A DNA stretch of 64,000 nt from Haliotis asinina (GCF_037392515.1 NC_090290.1:16877753-16941752); one strand, 5' to 3'. Positions 1 to 10,998 are shown, counted from the stretch's first letter. Numbers and translations are program-made. Notes: generated by a model from the letters alone, not told the origin.

Positions 1-59
1 CTATGTGGCCATTTTGGACTATGATGATTAACATTTTTCATAAATTCATTACCCTGTTT

Positions 60-480
60 ACCTGTAGTCTTTCATATAAACCGTTGTTAACACAAACAGT
101 GTTTACATAAAATATCTGATAACAAGGTAATCGTGCAATAACACGTGGGTGAATGCTATTAAGTACACGTGTTTTAAAAGGTTGTACGGGACTGTAAGCC
201 CCTTGTAAATTCCGTATTTCCTGAGCCGCAGCCGATAACAGTTGAGATCTAATAAAATGATAGAATATGAGGTTTTGTTTAATCAGCTAAGTGCAATTTT
301 TTTTCTGGATTTTTTTGTTTACATGAACAAATAAGAAATTGTGGAACTTTTATTGCTCTGTTCATACTCATAATTGTATACGCTAACGCTAAAATTTCGG
401 AGCAATCAGCCGTTTGGCAGCCACATTCTAACTAAGGTCAAGGTCACTCGTACAAGCCGTGTGCAAATGTAAAAACAGCT
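60..480 (+). repeat. Dispersed repeat, partner of 61950-62340 (inverted)
   Basis: The stretch contains blocks such as GTAAATTCCGTATTTC, TTTTATT(G/A)CTCTG and AAGGTCA(C/T)TCGTAC that recur in the same order on the opposite strand near 61950-62340. The similarity is broken by indels but covers about 300 bases. No coding potential is visible. It is probably an old copy of an unnamed mobile element. Confidence 0.55.
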
Positions 481-544
481 GGTGAAAAAGTGTCTAAATT
501 GGTTTGGAATCGCTGAAAGATCGATTCAGTGGCTTCTCGGGAAA

Positions 545-710
545 CATCAGACTGTCTCCGGACCGGGCCGTTAGGCTTCCTGACTTGGTTGACGCAACGA
601 ACCAATCGACTGATTGATTGATCGATGCCCCTGAGGTTGATCACTGGATTCCTAGGCCCTAGGATATACAGACCGCCGTTATAACACTCCAATATTGCTG
701 AGTGCCTGCT
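545..710 (-). repeat. Repeat family A copy (abalone-type SINE-like element)
   Basis: Reverse-complement copy of the commonest dispersed element in this window. Recognisable blocks are GGCTTCCTGACTTGGTTGAC, GATCGATGCC, GTTGATCACTGGATT and AATATTGCTGAGTGC. It is diverged and its 5' end is ragged. Confidence 0.65.
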
Positions 711-899
711 CCAAACACAAGCAAACGTACGTAGAAACAAGCAAAACAGCGCCTCCGTCATTCCGTTGTGGGAATAATTTTCACATACATGGGACCAACC
801 TTTCCCGATCTCTCCACCGAGGCGCTAAATAACGTGGACCTCAGTGAACGGAAATATATACAGTATAGCCATTTCACAAAATACGTTTGAGCCGAGACC

Positions 900-1110
900 C
901 AATACTGGGGTGGTGTGCTGCCTTGTGGTGTAGTGGTTAGAGTGTCGGATTCGATCTCCGGTCGAGTCATACTAAAAGACGTTAAAATATGGTACTTGTA
1001 GGTCCCTGCTTGGTGCTCTGGATTAATGGGTACCAGAAGGACCGGTCGACTAGGAGTCAGTATAATGTGTCTGAGTGGGTTATTCACGCGTAAATGAAAC
1101 ATGGTATCAC
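900..1110 (+). repeat. tRNA-derived SINE (family D)
   Basis: The head has a Pol III A-box-like block, GTGTAGTGGTTAGAGTG, and a B-box-like block, GATTCGATCTCC, about 30 bases later, followed by a non-tRNA body (GGATTAATGGGTACC). This layout is that of a tRNA-derived SINE rather than a functional tRNA gene, because no acceptor stem can be closed around it. Confidence 0.6.
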
Positions 1111-1119
1111 AACGAGCTA

Positions 1120-1800
1120 TCACTGAAACTGACGAGCAAAAGAAAGTACATAGGTTCTGTTTCTTTCAATATGATAAAAATAGCAAAACCTTTTGATAAA
1201 ATGTAAAATGTATCTTGAATACACGTGTTTTAGCAGGAAACAATATTGCAACAATAAACAGCAATGTGGCTGTGACCACTGCAGAAGGTTCACACGATGC
1301 TGAAAGGGCAAGGCCATTCAACGTAACGGTCGGTAAACCCGTATGCCAGCAGCACCAAGTCTTCTTCTTGCTATGAATTCCCGCGATGACCTAGTGATGT
1401 GGAAGCTGGTGACGTCACCGTCACCATCCGGTTGCGTAGGTGAATAACCCTCAGATACTCTTGGGACGGAGTGACTCTGGGACATCATTTGTGGGTCTAC
1501 ATCATGTCTGGCCTGTCATATTGAAACAGCCGAATTATGCTTTGCCTTTGCAACCCAATGTCCTTGCAATATGGCTGTTGGACGCACCCATTTGTTACAT
1601 TCCTCTGACCCGTTCTCGTTGCGCCGACGGCAATCTTGGCATTTTCTGGTGAGATTTTTGTCAAGTGATTCTTCAATTTTCACGACAAACAAGTTTGATT
1701 TCCTCGAAACTTTTACTTGTTAGAAAGCACATTTGGCACCGCAGCAACAATTACACTCGTGTAGTTTCTTCGGCTCGTCAGTTTACTCACACATGAACGT
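1120..1800 (+). repeat. Long dispersed repeat, copy 1 (partner 16010-16655)
   Basis: It aligns over most of its length with 16010-16655 on the same strand. Shared blocks include AGCAAAAGAAAGTACA, AATAAACAGC(A/G)ATGT, GTGACGTCACCGTCA, CATCCGGTTGCGT and GGTGAATAACC, and further on CAAGTGA and GCAGCAACA(A/G)TTACAC. No intact reading frame is present. The element type is unknown. Confidence 0.7.
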
Positions 1801-1854
1801 CGTAATATGAGAAAACTATTCTAAGAACGAGGCTAAACCTCATTTCACCTCACC

Positions 1855-2010
1855 TTGTCTTTCAAGTGTTCGCTCCTCACGCAGAAGGCCCGGATTCGAT
1901 TCCCTACTTCACGACAATATGTGAAGTCAATTTCGTGTTTCCCATGCACAGATATTCCTGAGATATTACTAAAATCGGCATGAAACTAAACTCACTCACT
2001 GACTCGCTAT
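1855..2010 (+). repeat. tRNA-headed SINE (family B) copy
   Basis: A tRNA-like head with B-box GGATTCGATTCC is followed by a body containing a diverged TTCCTGAGATATTACTAAAA and a tail of ACTCACTCACTGACTC. It matches the better copy at 12878-13035. Confidence 0.6.
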
Positions 2011-2340
2011 GAATACTGCCCCAGTGTTACAAAACACATTTCTTTATTCATAAGAGCCTCAATCAGAGCCTCTGGAACACAACACACATTGACTTTATAT
2101 AAAATTAAGATATCGTTTTGGAATTTTGCTCCTTGAAAGTTTCACGACCCACAAGCACATGTGGCCACACCTTACGCTAATTGCCTCTGTTTAGCCAGTA
2201 GTCACTGGGGCATGTGACTATTAACTTTGTGCCGTTTTGGATATATAATGTCAATTTTGTTGTACATGCACTTAGAGCATGTTCCTGCGTCGTGGAGTTG
2301 TGCAGGGTCTTTAAAACCTTTTCATATTCTCATAATATGG
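2010..2340. other. No gene seen
   Basis: AT-rich non-coding sequence. I see no long reading frame with splice support, no RNA gene and no clear repeat. Confidence 0.4.
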
Positions 2341-2480
2341 TTGCGAAAATGCCAGACAGTGCAAACACTCATTTGAGGTGAGTCGAAAACATGCTTTAAA
2401 ACCGACTAAAGATTAGCACAAACTTTAAAAATTACTGACTTTTGCTATCCTGTCGTGGATCACGCGATTGATGTTGTACA
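2340..2480 (+). repeat. Local repeat pair, copy 1 (partner 3240-3390)
   Basis: The blocks CCAGACAGTGCAAAC, CTCATTTGAGGTGAGT and GCTATCCTGTCGTGGA recur with changes at 3240-3390, about 900 bases downstream in the same orientation. Either a local duplication or two insertions of one element would explain this. Confidence 0.6.
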
Positions 2481-2632
2481 AAGTTTACCCAATTGGTAAC
2501 CCGGATACATTCTATGGGCTTTGTAGGGGGGTGGTTTCTAGCTATTCAAATATCAAAATATCACGCGGATAAGACATTAAGACATGAGATCGTACGTGAA
2601 CAACATCACACGTGTGCGTATCAAAATGCTTG

Positions 2633-2770
2633 GAAAGTAAATACAGTTTATTTATTCATGAATAATGACCAGACAAGAGATAGGCCTTTTTGCCAAGTAA
2701 AATAAATACACTGTTTTTATTCATGAATATTGGCTAGAAACGAGACAGGCGTTTTTGTCAGATAAAACCA
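2633..2770 (+). repeat. Two-copy tandem duplication, about 67 bp
   Basis: TTATTCATGAATA followed by (T/A)GGC and GACAGGCGTTTTTG-type blocks occur twice in a row, beginning near 2640 and 2707, with point differences. Confidence 0.6.
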
Positions 2771-3239
2771 AAGGCGAAATTGTATTCACAGTAATGTCTT
2801 AAAGAAACACTGTTCCCGTTTGCTCAGACTTACAAACACCCAGCAAGCGAGAAAAACGGGTATTTCAGAGAGGAAAGGCCCACCCAACTGTCTTTTTACC
2901 TTGTCACGAATATAGCAGCCATGACTCTCATCAATAGAGCTACCATTGTCCTGTAGGGCGTACGCGTGCATTGTCGGTTGATCCTCATTAAAATGAGCAC
3001 AGTTATTGCTGTCGTCACCCTGCACGTGCTTGTGAAGTGCCCACGTTGGCAAACGTTGCCAAAACAAATATCTAAGAACCCACTAATAACAGCAGGTGAA
3101 TGCTAGAATTTTATTGTCTGGGGTCCCTGATTGTCGTGTATAGCACGTGGCTATCTAGTTTGTTCCATGGCGGGACACTTTCGTAACTACGTGTCTCGAA
3201 ATTCTACTTCTTATAAGAAAAGATAAAACGGTTTAGAAA

Positions 3240-3390
3240 TATGTTCGTTTCACCAGACAGTGCAAACGCTTATTTGGGGTGAGTTGGAATTTATCCTTAA
3301 AATAGAATTGAGACGCACAGTTAGAATAATAATGGTCATTGCTATCTTGTCGTGGACACTGTTCATTTAGCACACTATGGATCCCACTGG
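3240..3390 (+). repeat. Local repeat pair, copy 2 (partner 2340-2480)
   Basis: Second copy, with CCAGACAGTGCAAACGC, TTATTTGGGGTGAGT and GCTATCTTGTCGTGGA. It ends in CACTGGCAACC where copy 1 has AATTGGTAACC. Confidence 0.6.
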
Positions 3391-3595
3391 CAACCAGAAA
3401 AGCACCCAAATACCGAAGGACACGATTAAATTCGAATGAGTTCTACAATTTTACTAGCTGCCCAATGTTGATTTTGATACTCTATTTCTCAGAAATCAAT
3501 GCGGCATATCACTGCATGCAAACCGAGAAAGCATTTGTCAATATACTGTGCAACATCGGTTCCTCTATATTCAATATTAATAGACCCATGATGGA

Positions 3596-3735
3596 GGTGA
3601 CTTCAGTAACCTATCTTGTGAGAGGCAAGCGACGGCATCGGGTGGTCAGGCTCGTTGACAGGGTGGACACGTCGTCGAATCCTGATTGTGTAGCTCGATG
3701 CTCATACTGCTGATCACCACCATTTAACTGGAGTA
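3596..3735 (-). repeat. Repeat family A copy
   Basis: Reverse-complement family A sequence with AGGCAAGCGACGGCATCGGG, GTGGTCAGGCTCGTTGAC, CTCGATGCTCATACTG and TGATCACC. Confidence 0.65.
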
Positions 3736-3761
3736 TTGGAGTGCGGGATCGAACAACATTA

Positions 3762-4060
3762 TCTTACCTCACTCATGAATGTCGCTTTCTGATTGGCTAA
3801 GCGCCCTTGTTTTGGGGGGTTTTGTACCACGCTCACAGGCGATGTATTTTTTTTCAATGTACACCGCTGGGAATGCCGAACTCATTTGGTTCTTCGTGGT
3901 AGTACTTCATTATCTCGAATAAAATTGAAGCACGCATGATGCACGGAAATTACCGATGTTTTGCGATTGAAAGTTAATGGAAGGGAGATAACTCTAAATT
4001 TGTTATCCTTGTATCGTCTGCATAATGGCGCCGAAACGATTCGCTTCACATTCAAAAGAA
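3762..4060 (+). repeat. Dispersed repeat, copy 1 (partner 57425-57695)
   Basis: It shares an ordered series of blocks with 57425-57695: ATCTTACCTCAC, TTTCAATGTAC, AACTCATT, CTCGA, TTACCGATGTTTTGC and CTCTAAAT(T/C)TGTT. It ends close to where the LINE remnant begins. No coding function is visible. Confidence 0.65.
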
Positions 4061-4343
4061 GACAATGCTTCAAACAGTCCAAAATTAAAATTCAGGTGTT
4101 CGGTAAGATAAATACGTTATTCACTGGTTCAAGGTCTCATGTACCCTCGAGGTTTGGTTATGTTCCCCGAGCCAGAGACCATGGACCCCTCGTGACCAGT
4201 GAACAACTTATAGAGTACGTTTTAAAGTGCGCGCGCGCGTGCGTGCGTCTGTGTGTATGCGTGTGTTACGTGTTAGGATTGGGAGAGCTTGACCCTTACG
4301 TAGAGCTACCGGACGAGCTGACCAGTGCTAACCAGATGATCCA

Positions 4344-4880
4344 GTGCCTGTCAACGCTAGGCCTTCCCGCCAGCTATTAGATATCGGTGAGACTAATGGA
4401 CTGAATGTAAACAGTAGCAGAGCTGGGTTCGATAAATGTATCGCACATGAAACTTCCCTTTTACATCCCACTTTTCTGTCGGGGAATATGATGCACTATT
4501 TCGTGCATTCTGCGCTTAGGCTGACCACACCGTACTCGCCTCTCGTCTCCCCTGGCGCACCAGCTGCAGGCAGCGAGACAAAGACAGCGAGAGTCACATT
4601 ATGTCACCACAGGTACAGGGACCTGGCCGGGGACTTTGCAGAAGATATTAAAACTTGTGATACTGACAGAATCCGTGAACAGTTAGACCACATATCAAGT
4701 AGAACTGCTGCTGCAGCCCTGATAGACTCTGTTGTCCAGAATATTTAAGACCTATTTGCTGCAAATGTAAAACGCGTTTTGGGCGAAATTAGTGTAAAAG
4801 TTCCACCGAGACGTAAGAACATAAAACCATGGTTTAATTATGACTGTAAAATTGCTCGCAGCATTTATTCTGCCAAAAAA
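4344..4880 (+). pseudogene. LINE endonuclease C-terminus and EN-RT linker (broken)
   Basis: The open segment 4344-4748 ends at a stop. The sequence after it continues the same protein theme, with PPRRKNIKPWFNYDCKIARS. Recognition rests on the usual order in APE-type LINEs: an LLDxCxxxGLxxxN block, a degenerate SDHCPL, a variable linker, then PWFNxDC. Several catalytic endonuclease motifs that should lie upstream cannot be seen. Confidence 0.6.
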
Positions 4881-5085
4881 TGTTCAACAAGCAAAAGATC
4901 ATTGCAAATAAAATGGGATTAATTAATGCCATCCGATCTTACAGGAAAACGTTTGTTAAATCGAACAATGCTCGCAGGATTTATTCTGCCAAAAAATGTT
5001 CAACAAGCAAAAGACCATTGCAAATAAAATGGGGTTAATTAATGCAAGCCCATCCTACAAGAAAACGTTTCTTAAATCGAAAAAT
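4853..5085 (+). repeat. Tandem duplication of about 117 bp inside the LINE
   Basis: The blocks TTTATTCTGCCAAAAAATGT, GCAAATAAAATGGG and AAAACGTTT(G/C)TTAAATCGAA occur twice, starting near 4861 and 4978. Few differences separate the copies, so the duplication is younger than the decay of the element as a whole. Confidence 0.8.
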
Positions 5086-5539
5086 GCATTTAGACATTTT
5101 ATGCAACACAAGTTTGACAATCTTGACCAGAATGATCCAATGATCCAATGATAATTCTGGAAGTTACTAAGGAGCGGTAATTCTGACGAGACAATAATGC
5201 TTGTTGATATATTGTGTATTTCTTACAAAACGCTGAACGGCGAAACCAGCTATCAGGAAGATAAATATATGAATGAAAATATCTCCACACATATCAGTGA
5301 TAAGCCAGTAGTGATGATAAATTCATAAACGAGTATATTAAATGCACAGTTTACAAAATGATACATTTATATATAAAATGTTCAGTATCATTTTGGACTC
5401 CGGATGTTTCCGGAAACAAAGTTTATAAAAACAATGGCCTTACGCTCTGACCCTAAAATTACTCTGCTTTGCAAATGAGCAAACTATTTACGGCAATAAT
5501 TAACACGAGACTGACTGACTTTTTGGAATCATCACATGT

Positions 5540-6020
5540 TCCATCTAAAATACAGACTGGTTTCAGAGAGGGTTACTCGACTAATGATCACCTTTTATGT
5601 ATTAAAATCTGTCGTATCAGAAAGAGAAATTATTTTATACCTTTATAGACTTTATAGACTCGGATTGTGAAATAAGCTTATTAATTATAAATTATAAATG
5701 TTTCAGAATTATACAGTCAATGTTTAAAGGTAAAGAATCATCATGATGTGTCTCAACCAAATGCCACCTATCTGAAAATAATTTTTGACTGCCTTAAGGG
5801 AATTAGACAAGGTGAGAATCTATCACCTCTGCTCTTTGTGCTATTCCTTCATGACCTTGAACGATATTTTAATATCCTGTAAAGATGTTGTTTTGAGCGA
5901 CGATGTGTTATATACATATTTGAAATTATTTGCAATGTTTTATGCAGATGATACTCTTGTCCTAGCAACATCTAAATGTGATCTACAGAAACAACTTGAT
6001 ATATTCAGCAAATATTGAGA
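5540..6020 (+). pseudogene. Reverse transcriptase core of the LINE (broken)
   Basis: Three ordered RT boxes are seen: IQTGFREGYSTNDH (template-binding side), GIRQGENLSPLLFVLFLHDL (palm) and MFYADDTLVLA (the catalytic YADD). The frame is interrupted between them. The stretch between 5600 and 5790 does not read cleanly in any frame. Confidence 0.8.
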
Positions 6021-6214
6021 AACATCTAAGTTAAAGATTAATATAGACAAATGTAAAGTTTTGATATTTAAGCGTACAAAGGGAGAATATTCCTATAGAT
6101 TTGCAATATCAAATACACATTTACAAACGTTAATGAATGCATATATCTGGGAATACATTTTAAATGTACTTTCACTTCCGCCAGGAAAGCTCTTTTTGAC
6201 AAGAGTCTAAACCC

Positions 6215-6350
6215 TTTGAACTACAATTTATCTGAAGACAGACATTTCAATCTATCACCTGCCAGTAAAAACTATTTGATGAACTACAATTTATCTAAAG
6301 ACAGATATTTCAATATATCTTTTACCTGCCAGATATAACTATTTGATGTA
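6215..6350 (+). repeat. Tandem duplication of about 63 bp inside the LINE
   Basis: AACTACAATTTATCT(G/A)AAGACAGA, TTTCAAT(C/A)TAT and CCTGCCAG...ACTATTTGATG appear twice in succession, from about 6219 and 6282. Confidence 0.7.
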
Positions 6351-6459
6351 CTTGTTCCAATCGTCAATCTGAAACATGGGGGTTTGAAAACTTAAGTATT
6401 ACGGAAAATATCTATTTCACATTTTTGATAAAATCACTTAAGGCAAAGAAACGTACACC

Positions 6460-6520
6460 GTTATATATGATCTGTGCACGCTATATATGATCTATGCACG
6501 TTATATATGATCTATGCACA
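6460..6520 (+). repeat. Three-copy 20-bp tandem repeat
   Basis: TATATATGATCT(G/A)TGCACG occurs three times in a row. Confidence 0.75.
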
Positions 6521-6884
6521 GACAGAACGGAGACCACTCTCTATTGGTATTTATACCAAAATGATAGGTTACTGGGCGAGACTGATCACAGGGAAATACT
6601 CTAAACTGGCAAACATGCTGCTACATATTTTAACCAATAATACATCCAATAACAAATGACTATCATGTATCAGATGCGTAATAATAATGATAATAATAAT
6701 GATAATTAACCATGTATCAATCAATAAGGATTGGATTAAAAGTATAGTCAAGAATAGCTTTTCATGCAAAAATGGCATTCAAATATTGAAGCATCATCAA
6801 AGGGTAGATTTTATAAGGTTGTGAAAAAACAACACCGATATTGATTTTTATTTACATCCCCTGCCTGACAGATATATATTCAAA

Positions 6885-7073
6885 TTGTTATATTCTAAAT
6901 TGTCAAACCATCGCCTTCCTGTTGAAACTCGAAAATGGCTCAATGTCGACTGTAATCATGGAATATGTGCATTGTGCACCTTACGTGTAATAGGGAATGA
7001 CTATCATTACCTTATTAACTGTCAATACTTTAACGAAATAAGAAAACGTTTTTTTCCAGAACGTTCACGATAA
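6885..7073 (+). pseudogene. LINE C-terminal zinc-knuckle fragment
   Basis: This 62-codon open stretch reads LYSKLSNHRLPVETRKWLN, followed by a CxxC..H...C cluster (CALC then YHYLINC) and FNEIRKRFF. This is the arrangement found at the C-terminus of many animal non-LTR retrotransposon proteins. It ends in TAA at 7071-7073 and probably retains the original end of the protein. Confidence 0.7.
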
Positions 7074-7079
7074 AGCCAT

Positions 7080-9230
7080 CAATATTTAAAATGATTGATT
7101 TATTCCAGACAAAAAAATATCCACCTTAATAAGACAGATATTGCCGCCAGGTGATCTGTAAATTCAGATAAAAACTCCATCTCTGTATTATTCATGTATA
7201 TATCAATGTATGTACTGAACCATGTATACCTCCAAATGCGGATTATATACCTCCTGTAAACCTCATTATGCTGCGCTGTAGCGTTGAGTGGATAAAACAG
7301 ACTTAAACGTGATGAGGTCATTTACATTCTAAGGCAAATGCAACTTTTTGTGTGGTTAATGAACACTTTAGAGGACATAGCAGAACATGTAGTAAAATAG
7401 CTGAGTCAGTATTTGTTACCTTAGAATGAAATGAAACGACGTAAAAAAATACAACAAAACCCTGTGAAAAACAAGGGTGCTAAAACGCACCAGCACCATG
7501 TTTGGTTGTCGTCGGTCTATTTAATGAGTTCTTCCATTCCGTTAGTAGTGCTAAAATTAAATATGTAATCGAACCTGACAATACAAGCCATACTAATCTA
7601 GTTGCCCCATTCACCCCAACGTTATCACGAACCAATTTGAGTAATTTGAGTGATTTCAGTAATTTTCTCACATTCCGTGCTATCATAATACAGAATTACA
7701 CCCTCATATAGTCTTAGGGAAGCAGATAGGATAGACACCCACTTTCCCTCAAATGAAAAGAAATATACAGTATTCTTTCATTTTATGTGAGCACCCCATA
7801 AAACAGACATTACTTTAGAACAGGATATTAATATTTACCTCTCAACGAAGCAAAGAGCCATTGATCAGACCATGCAGGAGTACTTACCAATAGACCTTTT
7901 ATGTTATGTGGGCAATATATCATAACATGACATGAACGCTTTCTGCAACGTTTCAATCGCAGTGTTATATGATTGTCGTTGTTCTTTGTCAAATAGAGTA
8001 GATAAGAAAATATTGATCGATATTCTGCATTCTGTACGTGTAGGGTCGGCGAGTGGCTCTACCGCGTCGAACAATGGGTATTTGGCTTTGCCTCTTGGCA
8101 GCTCTAGTTTATTGTTAGTTCCAGTTTGTGAGCCGATCCTGTGTAATCTCTTGTGTGACACAGCGGTAGTGCTTATAATAACTTTTACTGCATATAACGC
8201 ATGAAAGCGAAGTGTCTGTTGAGTCGAAGAAATAACGGAGAGTTTATGGGCTTTGGTTTATGTAAGCGAATCTATGTGTCAAAACGCGTTTCGCTTCGGG
8301 TCAGACTTGGCAACACCTTGTGAAATATGATAGAGACGGAGTTAATATTAAGGGTGAAGGTGTGGATAGGAATGGGGTACTCTGGATCTGGGAGAGGCAT
8401 CACGGCATGGGAAGTTGTTCATACAGACAAATATGTCGACGCCAGTCCTTTTGGAAAACAACACACTCACTTAACCATCAGCGTGTTTATTACCATTTGT
8501 CTTGTTAACCAATAGGACATGCTTTGTTGGGAACATGTTTTAAATCCACCCACCAAACCATTATCGTCACCATGAGATCTTTACTAGCCCTACCCCCTCA
8601 TACCAATCACTAACTCACCCAAGTTAAAATGGGTGGGTAGGCACTTCTGGGTAGATACTTCTGGGTAGGTACTTCGAGTTATCCGAAAATTAAAATAACC
8701 GCAAAGTGATGACTAAATATGGAATATGAACTAAGGTTTTACTTCGAGGCAACCGTAGGCTCGACATAGCGGTTCGACACAAAGGGGTTTGGCGGTAATT
8801 ATTTGACAGACGACGAAAGGAAAAGCCTGCACTACGTGCGTCACCTAGGCTCCTTCCTCCCCCCAACCCTTATGCACAGGGGCTCAGGATAATTCGGCGT
8901 CATAAAAGGTGTAACACAACGAAAGTTTTACTGTATTTGAATCGGGGTCTGGATGACAGATAACTACAGCAAAGGTCTACTACCCTGATCACTTTGATTC
9001 CCCTGGCATATGAATTGGGGCATGGGTCACATACGCGCCAGAGAGGTTGCGCAGGTATTTTCCTTGAACGTGTCGGGATCCTGCGTCCCTTCCTTTGTCC
9101 TGAATGTCTCTAGTTTAACAGCATCTCACTCACGTTCGTGTTTTCCCCACAGTGGTGAACATCTTCCTTCCCCATCAAAATAACCCACCTGCGGGTTTCT
9201 TCAAAATGTAGCACATGACCATGATACAAC
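7080..9230. other. No gene seen
   Basis: Overlapping short open frames at 7480-7711 and 7904-8204 exist on both strands, but none shows protein-family features or splice context. A short run of repeated ACTTCTGGGTAG(A/G)TACTTC lies at about 8640-8690. Confidence 0.4.
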
Positions 9231-9330
9231 TATATGACAATGACACAATCACGAGACAATAACACAAACACATGACAGAGACACATCTACATGACAAAGA
9301 TACAATGACATAACAACATGACACATCATA
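9230..9330 (+). repeat. Short degenerate ACATGACA-type tandem repeat
   Basis: CATGACA or close variants (ATGACAATGACACAA, ACATGACAGAGACACA, ACATGACAAAGATACAA) recur irregularly about every 20 bases downstream of the fucosyltransferase stop codon. Confidence 0.5.
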
Positions 9331-9436
9331 ACCAGACAAGGCCTTAAAATCCATCTGCTGATATTACTTTTCGATTTTCTTCCACCTGGGAGGAAAAGCT
9401 GCCATATGACAAAAATGACAATAGAAATTATATAAT

Positions 9437-10735
9437 TTACTTTATTATGTCATTTGGTAAATGACATTTTTCTCTGGACAACCACAGGTTGATGTCCGTA
9501 TATGTTTGCTTCACTAAAGGTTTGTGTACTTTTTCACAGAGACCACACCAGGGTAATGGAAAATATACCCGATGCGTATCCTTCATTTTTAACAGTTCTA
9601 TATAGGCTTTATCATTATTTAAAAGAAAGTTCAAATGATATCCTAGCTCTCTTATGTTTGCAAAATCCTTTGAGTCTATGATATAACCACTACCAAACAG
9701 ATTCTTGTAATTTGGGCCGCCACGCACCACTGGAATCACATCATGCAGAAGCGTTTTGAAGAATTTCTCAGTCACGTAATTCTCACAAAAGGAATTTTCA
9801 AATGCAAGATAAAATTTATAGGATTTTAACTTTTCATAGCAGTCTTTGTCGCACTTGTTATCACCACACCTTCCAAACACGTCTATATCGACGTATCTCT
9901 GCAATTCATCAACGTATTTCTCTCTTTGGCTGTGCGAAACGCATCGACTAACGAACCAAGCAACACTGTTCGTTTTTTCTTTCACTAGTTTTTCATAGTT
10001 TTTCCTTTTCAAACGTGATGGCCTTTTCCGTACCATTCCATAAGGCCTCCACACATCCGAATCTGGACGATATGTTATTGTCCAGTTGAAAGCGTCTTTC
10101 CACTCGGAAGGTATTGTTAAATATGTTGGTGGCTCAAAGGAAAAGAGAGCAAACATTTGATTGGCTGATCTTGGTGGTGGTGCCCCCTTGTGTAGGTTAA
10201 ATCCATCAACAAGCACAACATCCGCTCTAGCGAGATCTTGACGATCGTATGAAACTGTACACATTTTGTACTTACAACCTCCAAACAATTCTGAACCCTT
10301 CTGTCTTTGAATCCATGCTGGTGCATTGAACCAAACAATCTCTCTCACTGTCTTTGGTTTCCGTGTCTTATGTAATAACGTTGTAACAGTGCCCACGTCT
10401 TTGACATTTGTCCACGTGCCCTTGACCTTCATAGAAGTCCAATTATACACAGCTGATGTGCTCACACTGTTTGCTTGTGCAATGACGTCGTCAAATTTTC
10501 CCTTTAAATTTCGTTCAACCCACTGTTTTCTTAAAACTGGTTTTCCGTAAAGCAAATTTCGTTTAATGTCTGTAAATTCGTCTTCGTTAGGGGCCATCCG
10601 GTTAGCGGAACTTTTACGTTGGATCTGTTCGAGTCTGGACATTTCACGGAAGCTGAGGACGAATGTTGTTACCGCAAACACTGTGGTCATGTAGACGTGA
10701 TACTTTCGAAATTTCCTGGATGCCAGTCCTATAAC
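9437..10735 (-). CDS. Alpha-(1,3)-fucosyltransferase 1, main coding exon (GT10)
   Basis: Encodes 432 residues of a GT10 fucosyltransferase, which transfers fucose from GDP-fucose to N-acetylglucosamine on glycans in the Golgi lumen. A short membrane anchor (HVYMTTVFAVTTFVLSF) lies near the start, followed by a stem rich in charged residues and the catalytic domain. Family motifs are FNWTITYRPDSDV, AWFVSRC, FYLAFENSFCENYVTEKFF and PVVRGG, with the C-terminal PWCGLC cysteine pair. All look intact. Sequons are seen at NWT in the stem and in the FNWT motif. The exon begins at a strong acceptor (CTTAATTGTTCGTTTTTG then TTTCAG at 10741-10736). The open frame runs a little further into the intron from TTG, but TTG is not a credible start. 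The first genuine in-frame ATG lies directly at the anchor, so an upstream exon is needed; see 13514-13528. The 3' end is the TAA at 9439-9437. Substrate specificity (core versus antennal) cannot be told from sequence alone. Confidence 0.93.
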   Translation of the reverse strand, partial: VIGLASRKFRKYHVYMTTVFAVTTFVLSFREMSRLEQIQRKSSANRMAPNEDEFTDIKRNLLYGKPVLRKQWVERNLKGKFDDVIAQANSVSTSAVYNWTSMKVKGTWTNVKDVGTVTTLLHKTRKPKTVREIVWFNAPAWIQRQKGSELFGGCKYKMCTVSYDRQDLARADVVLVDGFNLHKGAPPPRSANQMFALFSFEPPTYLTIPSEWKDAFNWTITYRPDSDVWRPYGMVRKRPSRLKRKNYEKLVKEKTNSVAWFVSRCVSHSQREKYVDELQRYVDIDVFGRCGDNKCDKDCYEKLKSYKFYLAFENSFCENYVTEKFFKTLLHDVIPVVRGGPNYKNLFGSGYIIDSKDFANIRELGYHLNFLLNNDKAYIELLKMKDTHRVYFPLPWCGLCEKVHKPLVKQTYTDINLWLSREKCHLPNDIIK

Positions 10736-10835
10736 CTGAAACAAAAACGAACAATTAAGCTAAAATGATTTTCAGTGTCTAAATGCAAGACAACGCAGCG
10801 TTCTCAGTTAGGACTTCTTAAAATAACTTTTGATA

Positions 10836-10998
10836 GAAAAAATAGTGACGAGGGAGGAACACATGTATATTTTTTTTCTTTCAGAAATTCAGCCTGGAGC
10901 GTTTAGCACGGGTTAATGCGTTGTAGATTCAGTCACACGCGTTCATACAGACTCATTCTTAAAGTAAACAAATGGATGATTGGGACTCGCCCAAGTCA
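10836..10998 (+). repeat. Dispersed repeat, copy 1 (partner 43236-43402)
   Basis: Shared blocks with 43236-43402 are AGTGACGAG(G/A)GAGGAACACAT, TTCAGTCACAC(G/T)CGTTC, CAAATGGATGA(T/C)TGGGA and CCAAGTCA, in the same order and orientation. Confidence 0.75.

Larger units (their letters stand above)
4120..7080 (+). mobile_element. Decayed non-LTR retrotransposon (LINE) remnant
   Basis: Frameshifted and stop-ridden remains of an endonuclease/reverse-transcriptase polyprotein read in order along the plus strand. The 3' end of an APE-type endonuclease is near 4340-4570: QLLDIGETNGLNVNS, then a decayed SDHCPL-type motif as TTPYSPL. A linker reads KPWFNYDC at about 4827-4850. RT boxes follow: IQTGFREGYST (about 5550), GIRQGENLSPLLF (about 5797) and YADDT (about 5941). 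A C-terminal zinc-knuckle region, CALCTLRV..YHYLINC, lies at 6968-7023. Internal duplications are listed separately. The 5' boundary is uncertain and the clade is not assigned. It cannot be active. Confidence 0.85.

Noticed and set aside
900..1000. tRNA gene
   Set aside because: A- and B-box-like blocks are present, but no acceptor stem can be formed and SINE body sequence follows. The same holds at 12878, 48252 and 54910.
9441..9446. AATAAA at the very end of fucosyltransferase 1 as its polyadenylation signal
   Set aside because: It lies within the last codons before the stop; cleavage would leave almost no 3' untranslated region. Probably coincidence.
10736..10744. Start of fucosyltransferase 1 at the TTG beginning the open frame
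   Set aside because: The bases form the polypyrimidine tract and AG of a splice acceptor, and TTG is not a credible animal start codon.
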